Shown here: piece after piece, positions 50,023 through 61,345 of the stretch
How positions within the stretch are numbered: the first letter of the stretch is position 1
Layout: each line of letters begins with the position of its first letter
NCBI GenBank assembly: GCA_903813345.2
Contig: CAIIXF020000010.1
Span: 15,063,181 to 15,127,180, forward strand
Direction: 5' to 3'
Origin: Owenia fusiformis
Lineage: Eukaryota; Annelida; Polychaeta; Sabellida; Oweniidae
DNA length: 64,000 nt
Position numbers and translations under genes: made by a program
Notes under the pieces: generated by a model
What the model saw: the letters and a program-made list of their open reading frames with translations, nothing else
What the model was told of the DNA's origin: nothing
The model's database searches: none

Positions 50023-52160
50023 ATGAAGAACATATTATCAATTTTTCTATTGATGTGTATCACACTGCTAGTACATGCTCAAAAAGAACTGGAGGTCAAA
50101 AAGGAAAGTGAATATTTCTCTGAACCAGGAAAATCGATAAATTCACGTAAGTGACCAATTATTATCATGCTCTAAACAATGGATAACCTTTAAGGGATGT
50201 CTCTTTCCTGAGGTTAAGATATTTTGATAATGGACTCTTCTACCTGCCACCCCAATTCAATGATTGATTTAGGGTAGCTTATTATCTGAAATGAAGCAGC
50301 TTATAAGTTGTTTGAAATTCCTACTAAAATGAGACATTCTAATTTCTAACTCTGTGTGAGAATGCATTAGTCAATCAGTGAATCATTTTACAGAAAAAAA
50401 TATTTGATATATATTTTTTGAATAAAAAATTCAAAAAATACTTTTTGATGTTTTTTGACTGAAATAACTGTCCCAAAATGGTATATCCTTTATTTAGTCA
50501 AATTTTGACTTACCTATACAATAACATTATGTATATATATATATTGTATTGTGTAATGATAGCCTAGAGTAGTGTAGTGTAGTTTAGGGTAGTTAAGTTA
50601 ATTAATACTTATTTTGTAATGACTAATATGCCAGGTCATGACATCTAAGAGTCAATAAAAAATATAAAAGCAATAAAGCATGTCTCACCTAATTTTCATT
50701 TTAGTTACATTTCTGTATTGAGCATTACCGATATTATTGGCTGAACAGTTTTTCTCTTTGCCAGGTTGCCATCAAGAAAATGAATACTATATAGTACAGC
50801 CTTCAATATTTGGGGATGTGTGCGACTATTACAAATGTGTAAATACATATTATGAGAAATTTAGATGTCCTCCTGGAAGAGGTGTTGGAAAAGATTATTT
50901 GGATTACGGAAAAGAGGGTATTGCCCATAGTCTATTTCCCTGTAGCCTAAACACAGAAGCATGTGCTTTAGGAAACCCTGTACCTCGTAAGTTCAATTCA
51001 TAATATTCATTTCTTATCATTTCACATATCAAAATAAAGTTCTACATGTATTAAAAATACAAAAAAGACAATTGACAAAATCATTTTAATTCATACCTTC
51101 ATATATTACAGGACCAGATTTCAAATTTTGTGGCTTTGATCTGATCTGGGTGGTAGACATGAGTTGCTCCATTGCGGATGAGAGCAAAGCAAAGGTGGTT
51201 GACTTCATATACAATGTTATTAAAAAGTTTCATATTGGTCCAATGCATGTTCTAACTGGTGGTCTCTCTTATGGGTCAAAGATACATGACATACAGACTC
51301 TTAAAGAAGGCAGAAATAAACCAATTACACTAAAAAACTTTAAGAACATGGTTCAAGATGATGGCAGTTGTAAAACAGTGACATATAAAGCACTCAAACA
51401 AGTTCATGATCACTACTTCAAGAAAGAAAATGGAGATCGACCAGATTACCAAAATATTATGATATTTATCAGTGACGGCATAACATATGAAGGGAGGCTT
51501 GCTGACAACGAAGCTTTATCTCAAGAAGCAATTGGTTATGGAGCGGATATAAAGAAATCGGGAACAATAAATTTTGTACTGGGGATGCCAAACAAAAGGA
51601 AGGATGATTATGTTGGTATGAAAGAATGGGGAGGGATAGCTAGCTCGAATGGCAATGTAACACACATATATCTAATGGAATCATTTGATGAGCTTGCGGA
51701 AAAGGTGCAATACATGGCAGAAAATATCTGCTGTAAGTAAGCCTCTGTCATAAATAAGTTGTTCTTATTTATTATCACATTATTACAGGCATTATACATG
51801 TATTTAATTTTTATATTAATACATGTAATATTGATTTTGGAAAACATATCTGAGCTTGACCTTCTCCTTTGGGAGACTAGAGAGCTTGACCTTCTCCTTT
51901 GGGAAACTAGAGAGCTTGACTTTCTCCTTTGGGAGACTAGAGAGTTTGACCTTCTCCTTTGGGAGACTAGAGAGCTTGACCTTCTCCTTTGGGAGACTAA
52001 AGAGCTTGACCTTCTCCTTTGGGAGACTAAAGAGCTTGACCTTCTCCTTTGGGAGACTAGAGAGCTCCACATAATACTACTGCATAACCGCTTATCCTTA
52101 ATATAAAAAAAAAATTAATCAGATGTTTCTTTAATTCCAGTACAATCTACATTGTATTAA
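50023..52160 (+). CDS. Gene F: secreted CBM14-like + vWA protein (compact copy)
   Basis: Predicted 328 aa and the shortest gene of the cluster (2.1 kb). Exons: 50023-50146, 50765-50986, 51112-51732 and 52141-52160; phase 1. Signal peptide MKNILSIFLLMCITLLVHA; an in-frame ATG 21 bp upstream (50002) would add seven residues, but the chosen start aligns with C, D and E. Exon 2 keeps six cysteines but has a shorter loop between the first and second. The vWA exon has FCGFDL, DMSCS, CKTVTYKAL and FISDG and is three codons longer near its end (ASSNGNVTHIYL). The 20-nt exon 4 gives LQSTLY. Intron 2 is only 125 bp and its last 43 bp match gene E exactly. AATAAA at 52328. Confidence 0.87.
51852..52066. 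repeat. 30-bp minisatellite in intron 3 of gene F
   Basis: About seven units containing GAGCTTGACCTTCTCCTTTG and GGAGACTAGA. Because the unit is a multiple of three, open frames run through it on both strands (some overlapping the vWA exon); these are not genes. The array sits between the vWA exon and the 20-nt last exon. Confidence 0.92.
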
Positions 52161-53757
52161 AAGGCCAAGCACAGTACTCTCGATGCTGCTTCTTGATGAT
52201 CACCTTATAGAATCCTTCCACTATGCTGACATAGAGGCAATGACAACCAAACCATTAGTATCTTCTGAGGCTGCACTGACAATATGCAGGCCACAAGAAA
52301 ACATCTTATCTATTAAACCATATGAACAATAAAATTGCTTGCCTGCACTTCCATATATATTTCTACTGTGTTAAGCTTTGTCTACCCCCATATGTCTACC
52401 CCACAGAGTATTAAATAACTTAATTTAAATGATTCACTATAGTCATCAAGGTCTTGTGGTTTGCTTGATTTGAAGAGTGAAAAATAAACTAGATGATGGG
52501 AACACCAAGGTATAACAATTATTGAACATCTTATTAAATGTCAGACATTAGATTGGCTTCCATCATTTCTCAAAACGGTCCTTCATACTAACTAGATGAA
52601 TCACAATTATGGTTTGGGATTGTTGGGGTTTTCTTTTTCTGTGTTCTGTTTTGGTCTTTTCACTTTGCCACTTGTGAAAACATATTTCTTGTTACAATAA
52701 AGTATGTCATGCTTGCATGCATTTACATACCAATTAAATTGGTCTATCATATTTTAAAGTTTTCAGGAGTATTTAAAGTGACACATAAAACTGGCTAAAC
52801 ATTTTAGCAGCGGTCCGGGTAGATCGGCTCGGTTTCTTTAAAATTTCTGCTATCTTCATGTCAACCAGAAACACAAATGACCTTCTATTCAACAAAGACA
52901 TCACTACCAGCCATATGATATGAGATGCAAATAAATATGTAACTAAATAAAATACAATGATGCCATCTTTCATAGTAGACAGACTTGAATATTTATATCA
53001 CCTGGAATCAATATTATATTAATTTTATTATAAAATAATTCAACTTACACAGCATCTGACGTTACAGCTTGAAGTGACTCTTCTCAGAGTAGCAAAAGAT
53101 TCATTTGAAACTTTGAAATTAGAAAAAAAGACATCATGAAAAGTACAACAATGAAAAGTATCTACACCTTCAAATGTTTTCCTCTTATTTGTTCCATTTA
53201 TTTGGATGTATGACCTCATAACCTGGTTTAATATAACAATGAAACACAATAGAAGCTAATCATTCCAATCAGCTGTTAACTTTTACTTATCTTATACACT
53301 CTCAGTTTGCGGGTTGCTATTACACAATTATTTTGAGATTTTGTATCATTTGTACCTCCTTTTCCCAACCCGTACAAAACTAGCCACATGATTGTTTCGT
53401 TTCTTATCTTAACTTGTACCTTAAAATTTTAAATCTATTGTTATTAATGCTAGCAGATTACTAGCAACAATTTGTTTCAAATGAAATCCACACTTACGTG
53501 AGAAATAAAGACACATACATACATACATACATACATAACATTATAAAACATAAAGCTACTAGGTGATAATAGTTTACTTTGTATTTAGTTCATTAAGTAA
53601 CTTTCAATACCTGTCAATATATTGACAAAACTTATTTAACTGAATAATCATGATGAAACACATGATTAAATTGTCACTAAATTTCACAAATTATCTTAAT
53701 ACAACTGATAAACTAACTTTTTTATGTGAAATAGAACAGTAATAAAGAAAATACAGC
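52161..53757. other. Intergenic region between genes F and G
   Basis: 3' flank of gene F with AATAAA at 52328-52333, AT-rich sequence and a CATA microsatellite at about 53512-53537. Minus-strand open frames at about 52773-53249 are short and unrecognised. Confidence 0.45.
53512..53537. repeat. (ACAT)n microsatellite
   Basis: About six uninterrupted ACAT units. Confidence 0.85.
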
Positions 53758-56682
53758 ATGGAGGTCATTATTAGTGCTTTTATATTAATAAATTTATATT
53801 GGACATCAAATGCAATTTCAAGCGATTACTATTTTTCAAACAAAGAAAAAACAAAAGAATCAAGTGAGTATAAATACATCTTACATATTTATTTTCTGAT
53901 TTGTATAAGGGCCACTTAACTTGTATTGGTGAATGTAACTTTCGACTGGGCTACCGCATTCACTTACTATTTTATGGGCAACTTATTTAAATATGAATAG
54001 TTACTCCCAATGTTCCATTCAGTAGAGTTTGTTATAATTTGTTAGATTAGATTCATTTGTATTTAAGTTAGGTCCTGAAGAAGCTAAAGAATTGGATAAA
54101 GGAAACATAGGGTAGTTTGTTCATTTATTCTATATGATTCATGTTCATCAGAAGGTAAGTTGTGCCATATCTATCTAGAGAAAAGAATATGTTGTCAGAT
54201 CCCAGAATTATGCAAGAAAAATTGAAATTGTGCAGCAAAAAAACACAAAAAATTATATAGAGGAAAATGCAAATTATCTAATTATCTACAACAAAAACTT
54301 AAAAAATCCATATTTAAGTATATAAAAGCCTTCTTAAATTTTGTGATAGCACCAATCCCATCTCACCATATGTACCACCATTTTCGGTATAGGAGATTTT
54401 AAACTTTTTTACCTATTAATTATGAATATGATGAAGCAATGAAACATCAGGTGAAATAACTATGCACTGATGAATGAATCATGTAACATTTCTAGAAATT
54501 CAAAACTATGAAAAAATTTAAAAAGCACCACATGGACACATGTTTCTGGAATCTGTGAGTGTTTTGTTATTAAAAATACTAGATACATTATATTCAGTTC
54601 ACATATATGTGGTGGAGTCAACATCTATTCATAAAGCTGTCCATAAAATACAAAAGTTCACAACAGTCACCAGGAGGAAACTATGGCCATAAAACCCAGT
54701 CTCAAAGCAAAATGCTGCAGAAACAACCTTTTTGATGAGAGATCTAAGGTGCTGGCATATCAAAAAGTAGGCACATCAATCTTAGCCTAGATCAAGTTTT
54801 GGATTTTATTGAGTTACACTACGTCCCAGTTTCTACTCATTTCTGGCATTACTGACATCTAAGAATGATTTACCTTTGCTTGATTCTCTTTAAGGGTGTC
54901 ACCAGGCCAATGAGCGTTACCTAGTCATTCCTCCACCACCATTTGCAAGCCAGGATGATGAAGGGTGTACTTACTATGAATGTGACAACACACGTTACAT
55001 AAAGCGGACATGCCAAAAAGGACAGGCTGTGAGTCGGAAATACAAAAAAAGATCAGGGTATCCAGGACGACTTCACCCCTGTATTACAAGTTCATTAACA
55101 CCATGTGGGTTAAGAGACGAAATCAAACGTTAGTATTTTATTGTTAATTCAATTCATTCAGGAAATCAATCAAGCATGTTAGAAACATGATTTTGTAAGT
55201 GATAACATTAGTGGTTGGCTTTAAACAATTGTAGATATTTATGTCACTGATCATTGTTCAATCATATCATTTTTCCAGGTCCTGAAGTAAACTTATGTGG
55301 AATGGATTTAGTCATTGTGATGGATATGAGTTGCTCTATTGCAGAAAAAGACAAACTTTTAATGATCAAATTTGTGCAAAATCTTATTAGCAAGTTTCGC
55401 ATAAGCGCTCTCAATGTTAAAGTAGCTGGAGTCACATACGCAGGAGGAGTCCACAACATACAGACTTTCCAAGAAGGTAGAAATCGTGCGATCACTCAGA
55501 ACAACTTTGATCGCATGGTAACGAAAGACAATAATTGTCACACAGTGACAAATGAAGCCTTAGAGCTGATTAGAGATGTTTATCTCAAAAAGGAACAAGG
55601 AAGCCGGAAGAATTACCCAAAAGTTATGATGATATTTAGTGATGGGAAGACATTCAAGGGAAAGAAAATTGATTCTGAGGTTTTATCCAATAAAACCATT
55701 GAAGTAGGGAAAAGTATAAGAGATATGGGAGTGTTATCACTTGTAGTAGGGATACCAGGCAGGAATAAGAAATTGAGTGGCTATCACGAATGGCTTGGGA
55801 TAGCTGGAACAGAAAAAAATATTTTTGTTGCAGAGTCTGCTGAACGGTTGAACATGTTACAAGAGAAAGTGCTACACTTAGCTGAGACCACCTGCAGTAA
55901 GTCTAAAGCTAAACATTTATGACTGCAAAAATGATCCAAATAAATTTGGGCTGGTGATTGAGAACTATAATTCGTCAAGTGGACTGAATTTTTTAACATT
56001 TGAAACCACTCAGGATGATGAATAGTTGGTAACGAATCCTCTGAAATGGCCAATATGTCCCGATATTGATTATGTCTAAATGAAGGATCATACAGTAAAA
56101 ATCATATGATTTTATACAAATCATATGATTTTATATTATTAAATATAGTGTAGAACAACTTAGTTTTTATATTGAACATTACAGTTTCCATGACAGAACA
56201 TTCTGTTTTTAATAAACTTTATTTTACAATATTTTTAAATTTTTATCAACATGCTATATTTTCGCCAGATTAAATTTACAGGGCATTTAAGAGTTTGAAA
56301 CATGTGTACCATTACTAAATATATGTACCAAAGTCAAGACCTTTTGGTATACAATTGTTTAAATTACAACAAGAGGCCTTTCCTCTACCATGATCAAAAT
56401 AGTTCACATGCATGACCACTATTTTGAGTGAACATTGTTTGTCTTGAAGTATACCATTTTCATATATGGAACTGTCACTTTTTTAGTGACTGACTAATAT
56501 GACCCAATTCCCGACCCCTCCACCCTATTTCAGAGCCACTCCCTCCCATTTGGGAATACAATAACTCAATATTATAACAACTCATATAATCTAAGTTTAT
56601 GATCATCAAATGCTGCTCCCTAAAAGGATACATGCTGCTAACTTATGTTTTGTATTTTACAGGCAGCAACCCGAAGCAATAG
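53758..56682 (+). CDS. Gene G: secreted CBM14-like + vWA protein (diverged copy)
   Basis: Predicted 325 aa. Exons: 53758-53863, 54895-55128, 55279-55896 and 56663-56682; phase 1. Donors are GTGAGT and GTTAGT for introns 1 and 2. Signal peptide core VIISAFILINLYW, then a linker unlike C-F. Exon 2: six cysteines with C-TYYE-C; the usual P after the fourth cysteine is replaced (C-Q-K-G) and a proline run (IPPPPF) precedes the module. The vWA exon has LCGMDL, DMSCS, CHTVTNEAL and FSDG, closing TTC. The 20-nt exon 4 gives SSNPKQ and a TAG stop. AATAAA at 57029 lies in the same context as in gene A, so A and G may share ancestry at the 3' end. Confidence 0.86.
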
Positions 56683-57121
56683 AAGATAGAAGATGTGGCT
56701 CTGCAGCTAACAAATCTGCAGAATGCTGTTTCAAAATAATTTGTCAATCACAGAAACTTAAAAAAATATAAGTCAAGAGATTGAATGTATTTAATTTGTT
56801 GATTTCTTTAAACACTAGTAATTGTAATAGCATTCAACCTTTTTGTTTGTTCTTACAATATAATCACTGTCAACCTTTAATATAAAAGTAAATATTAAAG
56901 GCTGTCAATCTTTGTAAAGTATACAAAAAGGTCATTTGAATAGAAACATGACACACATTAAATCATCTTTATAGAGGGCTTGCTTCTGACATAAAAATGA
57001 GTCACAATGATATTCAGTTTGGAACATAAATAAATGACTACTACATTTGTTATCACCATTTCCAAACCATGATGGTTTGAAGTTCATAGTTTCCAATATT
57101 GTTTTGATAAATATCCCCTAC

Positions 57122-57202
57122 AATTTGTATATTTTACATTTTGCTTACTCTCATCCACTGAATCAGTGGATGAGAGTAAGCAAAATGTAAAATATACAAA
57201 TT
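57122..57202. repeat. Perfect 81-bp palindrome (40-bp arms, 1-nt centre)
   Basis: The left arm begins AATTTGTATATTTTACATTT and ends CATCCACTGA at 57161; after one base the right arm is its exact reverse complement to 57202. The right arm continues into sequence that is the inverted partner of the repeat at 28024-28135. Such a perfect palindrome is unusual in an animal genome and points to recent inverted duplication. Confidence 0.92.
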
Positions 57203-57639
57203 TTAATTGTATCGCCTCTTGAAAATTCTCTTCTTTTTAACATGGGAAATCCTCACTTCAGCAAATCCAGGTATCTCTAACCTGAATGTGACCAAAAATA
57301 TGGGTGCTATTGTCAAAGAGAGGATGGATATTGAGTTGTAAAAAGAGGTCGGTAAGGGCAGATACTCCAAGGAAACTCTTCTAAAATGCCTTAAAAAAGT
57401 TTTATGAGGATTATAAAATGTCATACCCCTATTTGAAGTGCATTTAAGGTCATATCTGCTGTTAACGTGGCCAAGGGAGACACGCCAACTATTAATTTTG
57501 TGTAAAACTAAACTTTAATTTTGGTAAAACACTACATTTTGAAATACGTGTAACTTTTTCTCGTTCGAGAGTTGAACCATGATACTTTGCAAATCAATTT
57601 AAATAACCTCACAACTTATAGGAACTGTGATAAAGAATT

Positions 57640-57795
57640 ATAATTATTATATACCCCTCTGCAATAAAATAACATGACCTAATTCTTGTTTGGGTAACTT
57701 TGGACAAGCTTTAAAATGATATATGGCACATACTATGGGGACATTGGTGTATGTCTGCCTAGGGGGGAGGCATACTTTCGGGACACCCTGTACAT
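57640..57795 (+). mobile_element. Fragment ending in a mariner-type terminus
   Basis: Ends in ATACTTTCGGGACACCCTGT (57772-57791), the ACAGGGTGTCCCGAAAGTAT type of terminus typical of mariner relatives and different from the one at 1854/15537. No transposase frame was recognised next to it, and the other end was not found. Confidence 0.45.
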
Positions 57796-57847
57796 ATACA
57801 GAATCAAACAACAAATTACACAATATCTCTCCATCATCAAACCCTCT

Positions 57848-58020
57848 CAGGGATTCTTGACTAATGCACCGATAATTGCGATGGCCTCTTAGCCATTTAA
57901 ATATGATTATTTCTGAACAAACAATAAAAATCAATATCTCAGAGATTCTCAGATTATCTTTTATCAATGCACCGAGCATTAACGTGGCCTCTTTGCCATT
58001 TAGACACTATTATATGTGCA
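57848..58020. repeat. Diverged two-unit tandem duplication
   Basis: Both halves contain ATGCACCGA, GGCCTCTT(A/T)GCCATTTA and AACAATAAA- or GCAATAAAC-like ends, about 120 bp apart. Confidence 0.5.
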
Positions 58021-58550
58021 ATAAACTTTTTCAGTCAATAATCAATAAATCTTTTATTCTTCAACACTCAAATACTGAAATATATTTGTGGCTATACCTG
58101 TTACTTAATTGTATATACTGTGTGCCAAATATGAACATGAACAGTCAAAATTAACAGTAGTTACATTAAAAGACTGCAAATTTTCAACAAAGTTTCAACA
58201 TTACTTTGATGAAATAAGATAATTTGAATAGCATGTCTAAATTGTTTTGAACTTATGTCAGTTTCGTGGATACCCTTATCACGAAGTGTAAGAAGAACCT
58301 AATTGTTTGTATTTAGAGGTCTACCTCCATCCGAAGCTTAAACTGACGATGGTGTAGGCTCCAAAGCGCTAATGTAAAATATTGAGATATTGAGATATTG
58401 AGAACTGTCTTTGACAAATGCATTCTAATGTAATTCTTAAATTGCCTTTCAAACAACAAACAAATTCGAGCCCCGGTATCACACTTAGCGCCAAATTCAA
58501 AAGTGGTTTAACAGTTCTATTCAGTTAATGATTTCACTAAATCATTTTCG

Positions 58551-59253
58551 AAAGACCACGTGCAGTATAGCAGCTTTCACCATGAGTACTTTCTGGGCAT
58601 AAATACAGTGGTTTTTATTAAGACAATATCTTTTCTTTCAAGTGAAGTACCCATGATGATAAAAATATAAATCAAACATTTCGAAAAAATTATGAATAGG
58701 GACCCCATGTCAACATATTTTTCAAAATATTGAACCAATTTACTCAAAAGAGGATCTTCTTTTTCTGATTTTTATTGCATGAAAACATTATTCAACAAGG
58801 GGTCTAAGTCATGTTCAAAAATAGAATGGTATTGAAAGTCTAGTTTTGAAGATATCAATTTTCGATGACCAAAATTATGCTGAAAACAATGGATAGCACG
58901 AGTTTTCCCTATGGGAAAATAACATGGGATATGTGGTTTTAAACTCATTTCAATACCCATCCCCTTTTCAGAAATTGTTAATATAGTATAGAGGAGACTT
59001 CCGATATGTTTAAATTGAGAAAATAAAAGATCCTCTTTTTCGAAAATAAGCCTAACATTCTTCAAAAAGTGCCAAGGTGGGGCCCTTATCCATAATTTTT
59101 CAGAGAGTTGGATTGATATTTTACTATCATGGGGACTTCACTTGAAAGAAAACATATTGTTTACATAAAAGCCACTGTATTTATGGCCAGAAAGTACTCA
59201 TGGTGAAAGATATGACAGTCTAAAATCACTTGCCATACTGCACGTGGTCTTTT
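58551..59253. mobile_element. Fold-back (MITE-like) element with about 230-bp arms
   Basis: The ends AAAGACCACGTGCAGTAT (58551-58568) and ATACTGCACGTGGTCTTT (59236-59253) are exact inverted repeats. Further in, CACCATGAGTACTTTCTGG pairs with CCAGAAAGTACTCATGGTG, TTTCAAGTGAAGT with ACTTCACTTGAAA, and GGACCCC-type and AGAGGATCTTC-type blocks pair at lower identity. The central part has no transposase. No clear target duplication was found, so the superfamily is unknown. Confidence 0.75.
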
Positions 59254-61251
59254 ATTCACTTCGTTCAAATGTTAGAAAATATATTTCTTTTCCTCTATGG
59301 TGCTTCCTATTGTGTCCTTCCTAAACAAAACTGCCTGACATTTTAGATAAAAAAAGTTGATTTTTTTCTGCATAAAAAAGCAAAAATATATATTTTAACT
59401 CACACACAAATATTTGCTTCATTAACATGTACCTAAAGGCATTAATATGAGCCTAGTTATAACACTCTATGCCTCATTGACTTGACTTCATTTAATTTTT
59501 TCAATAAATAAGTTTACCTTATTATAACTGATACAGCATGTGATAGCTCCTTCGCTTACACAGTGAACTGTTACTGCATTTATCCATGTTAAAATTGTTC
59601 TTTAATTTATCTGTTTAGTTTACAATTTTTCTTTAAAATTGGGATATGGGAGTCTAACCTCGCATCTTGGTGTACCTAAGATGCAGTGCTTGCAGTTTCT
59701 TGAACTGGAATAAGAAGATGTTGTAAAAACAATAAAAAGATGAGTTCACCATGTGAGCCAAAAATTAATATGCATATGATCTAAGAAAGATCTAATTCTA
59801 AATAAATATAAATATGAATAACATAATCTAATTCTAAATATATGAATAACACAATCTTCAACTGAATTCATCTATGAGAAGACTCAAAATTACATTTTGA
59901 GTAAACATGATATATTCAGAAAAAATTCTTAAAGTGTGTGCCAAAGTTTAAAACTGCGCAGGTGCAGCGCTCTCGCTAACCTATATAAAGAGATTACAAG
60001 GTACAGGCTTCAGAGGTAAGCCAGGGAGGTGAACAATCTTCGTCCTGTGTTGATTTCCCGTATTATCATAACCAGGCAAGTTTCACCATTGAAATTGAAA
60101 ATTACTATTAGATATACTTTGTAGATATTATTTATGAAGCTATTAAGTGTATGCATCAATCAAATGGCTCATTTTGAACATATAAAAAGTATTTGTGTTT
60201 TGTTTCCCAGGGAACTGTATTCCCATGTAGTACACACATAAATAGTGTACATTATGAATAGCCTGGTTTATATAATATTGAAGGGCATGCTGATTGTACA
60301 CACGAGTACATGCATGAAGGCCTAATATTGATATAGCTTGCATACCTAAATAAAAAATAAACTCTTCTAATCCCCTTATGTAAACATGGCGGTATACGTA
60401 GCCCGATTTATCGGGGACTTTAAAAACCAAAAGTACTTTAAACATGATGATGACAAGTCCCTGACATAATGTCACCACCTAGTTGCTCAAATCGCAAATC
60501 TTAAGTCAGATTTGAACTTTTGAGAACTAGTAGATGATTTTGAAAAACAATGGTCAATTTGAAGCAAGTTGAAAAATACCTTTTTGACCTTGAGAAGGTC
60601 ATTGAAGGTCAAATCTCAAATCTAACGTCAGATTTGAACTTCTGAGAACTTGAACTTGTAGATGATTTAGAAAAAATTGAAATCAGTCTAAACAGTATTT
60701 TGTAAAGTTATTGGAAGTTGTAAGAATTTGTTATTTATAGACGGCAACCGCCAACCACAGGATGCCAACTGCTACCCACCAGCCACCATCCACTGTCACA
60801 AAAAAGATCAAAACAATATATCACTACTTTTTGGCGGTGCCATAATACACACAATATATGGACAAATAAATGTCCATATAGCTTTAATAGTGTTTTGTAA
60901 CATCAATTTTGATGGACAGATGGAGCAACAGACAGATGGACTATTGAATACATAGGCAGTCCCACAGTGGCCACCCAACTTTATGCAAGAACGCTAAAAA
61001 TCGAACATATCAACAAATCATCATGACTGCAAAATATAACTACAATTGGATTAGCGAGTGATGATAATTATGTTAATGTAAAACAAAATTTTATTAGATT
61101 AGATTAATCCTAAGCATGGAGATAAATCTATTCTATATTCGTATTGATTTTAGATTACAACTAGATATACATCTATTTCCTGCCCCCTTATATTGACAAT
61201 GACTGATTCGTAAATCATTTGGACATCGACTTTAAAGACTGGAATATCATC

Positions 61252-61345
61252 ATGAAAATTTTTCATTGTTTATTTCTTCTGTCAATTCTGTCAGAAATCA
61301 AAGGAAAGAGCACTATAAAAGCTCCAATGAGAAGACCAGAAGATA
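61252..61345 (+). CDS. Gene H: first exon of an eighth vWA-family gene (partial)
   Basis: MKIFHCLFLLSILSEIKG forms a signal peptide, followed by a basic linker (KAPMRRPED) and a GTAAGT donor at 61346. The exon ends in phase 1, as all first exons of the cluster do, and its position continues the spacing of the array. No cysteine module or vWA exon was found between 61346 and 64000, so exon 2 should lie beyond the window (other first introns are up to 1.5 kb, so this one is longer than usual). Assignment to the family rests on position, phase and signal peptide only. Confidence 0.5.

Larger units (their letters stand above)
56683..61251. other. Intergenic region between genes G and H
   Basis: Holds the 3' end of gene G (AATAAA 57029-57034), the 81-bp palindrome, a mariner-type terminus near 57792, a two-unit duplication (57848-58020), a 0.7-kb fold-back element (58551-59253), a TATATAAAG at 59982-59990 without an attached gene, and the dispersed repeat at about 60740-60850. 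No protein gene is supported. Confidence 0.55.

Noticed and set aside
51608-52106. Frames of 72-154 codons on both strands after gene F exon 3
   Set aside because: Products of the 30-bp intronic array, one of them running antisense into the vWA exon.
59982-59990. TATATAAAG as promoter of gene H
   Set aside because: It is about 1.26 kb before the first coding exon, with a donor-like GGTAAGCC about 30 bp later that would leave a very short leader exon; possible but unsupported.
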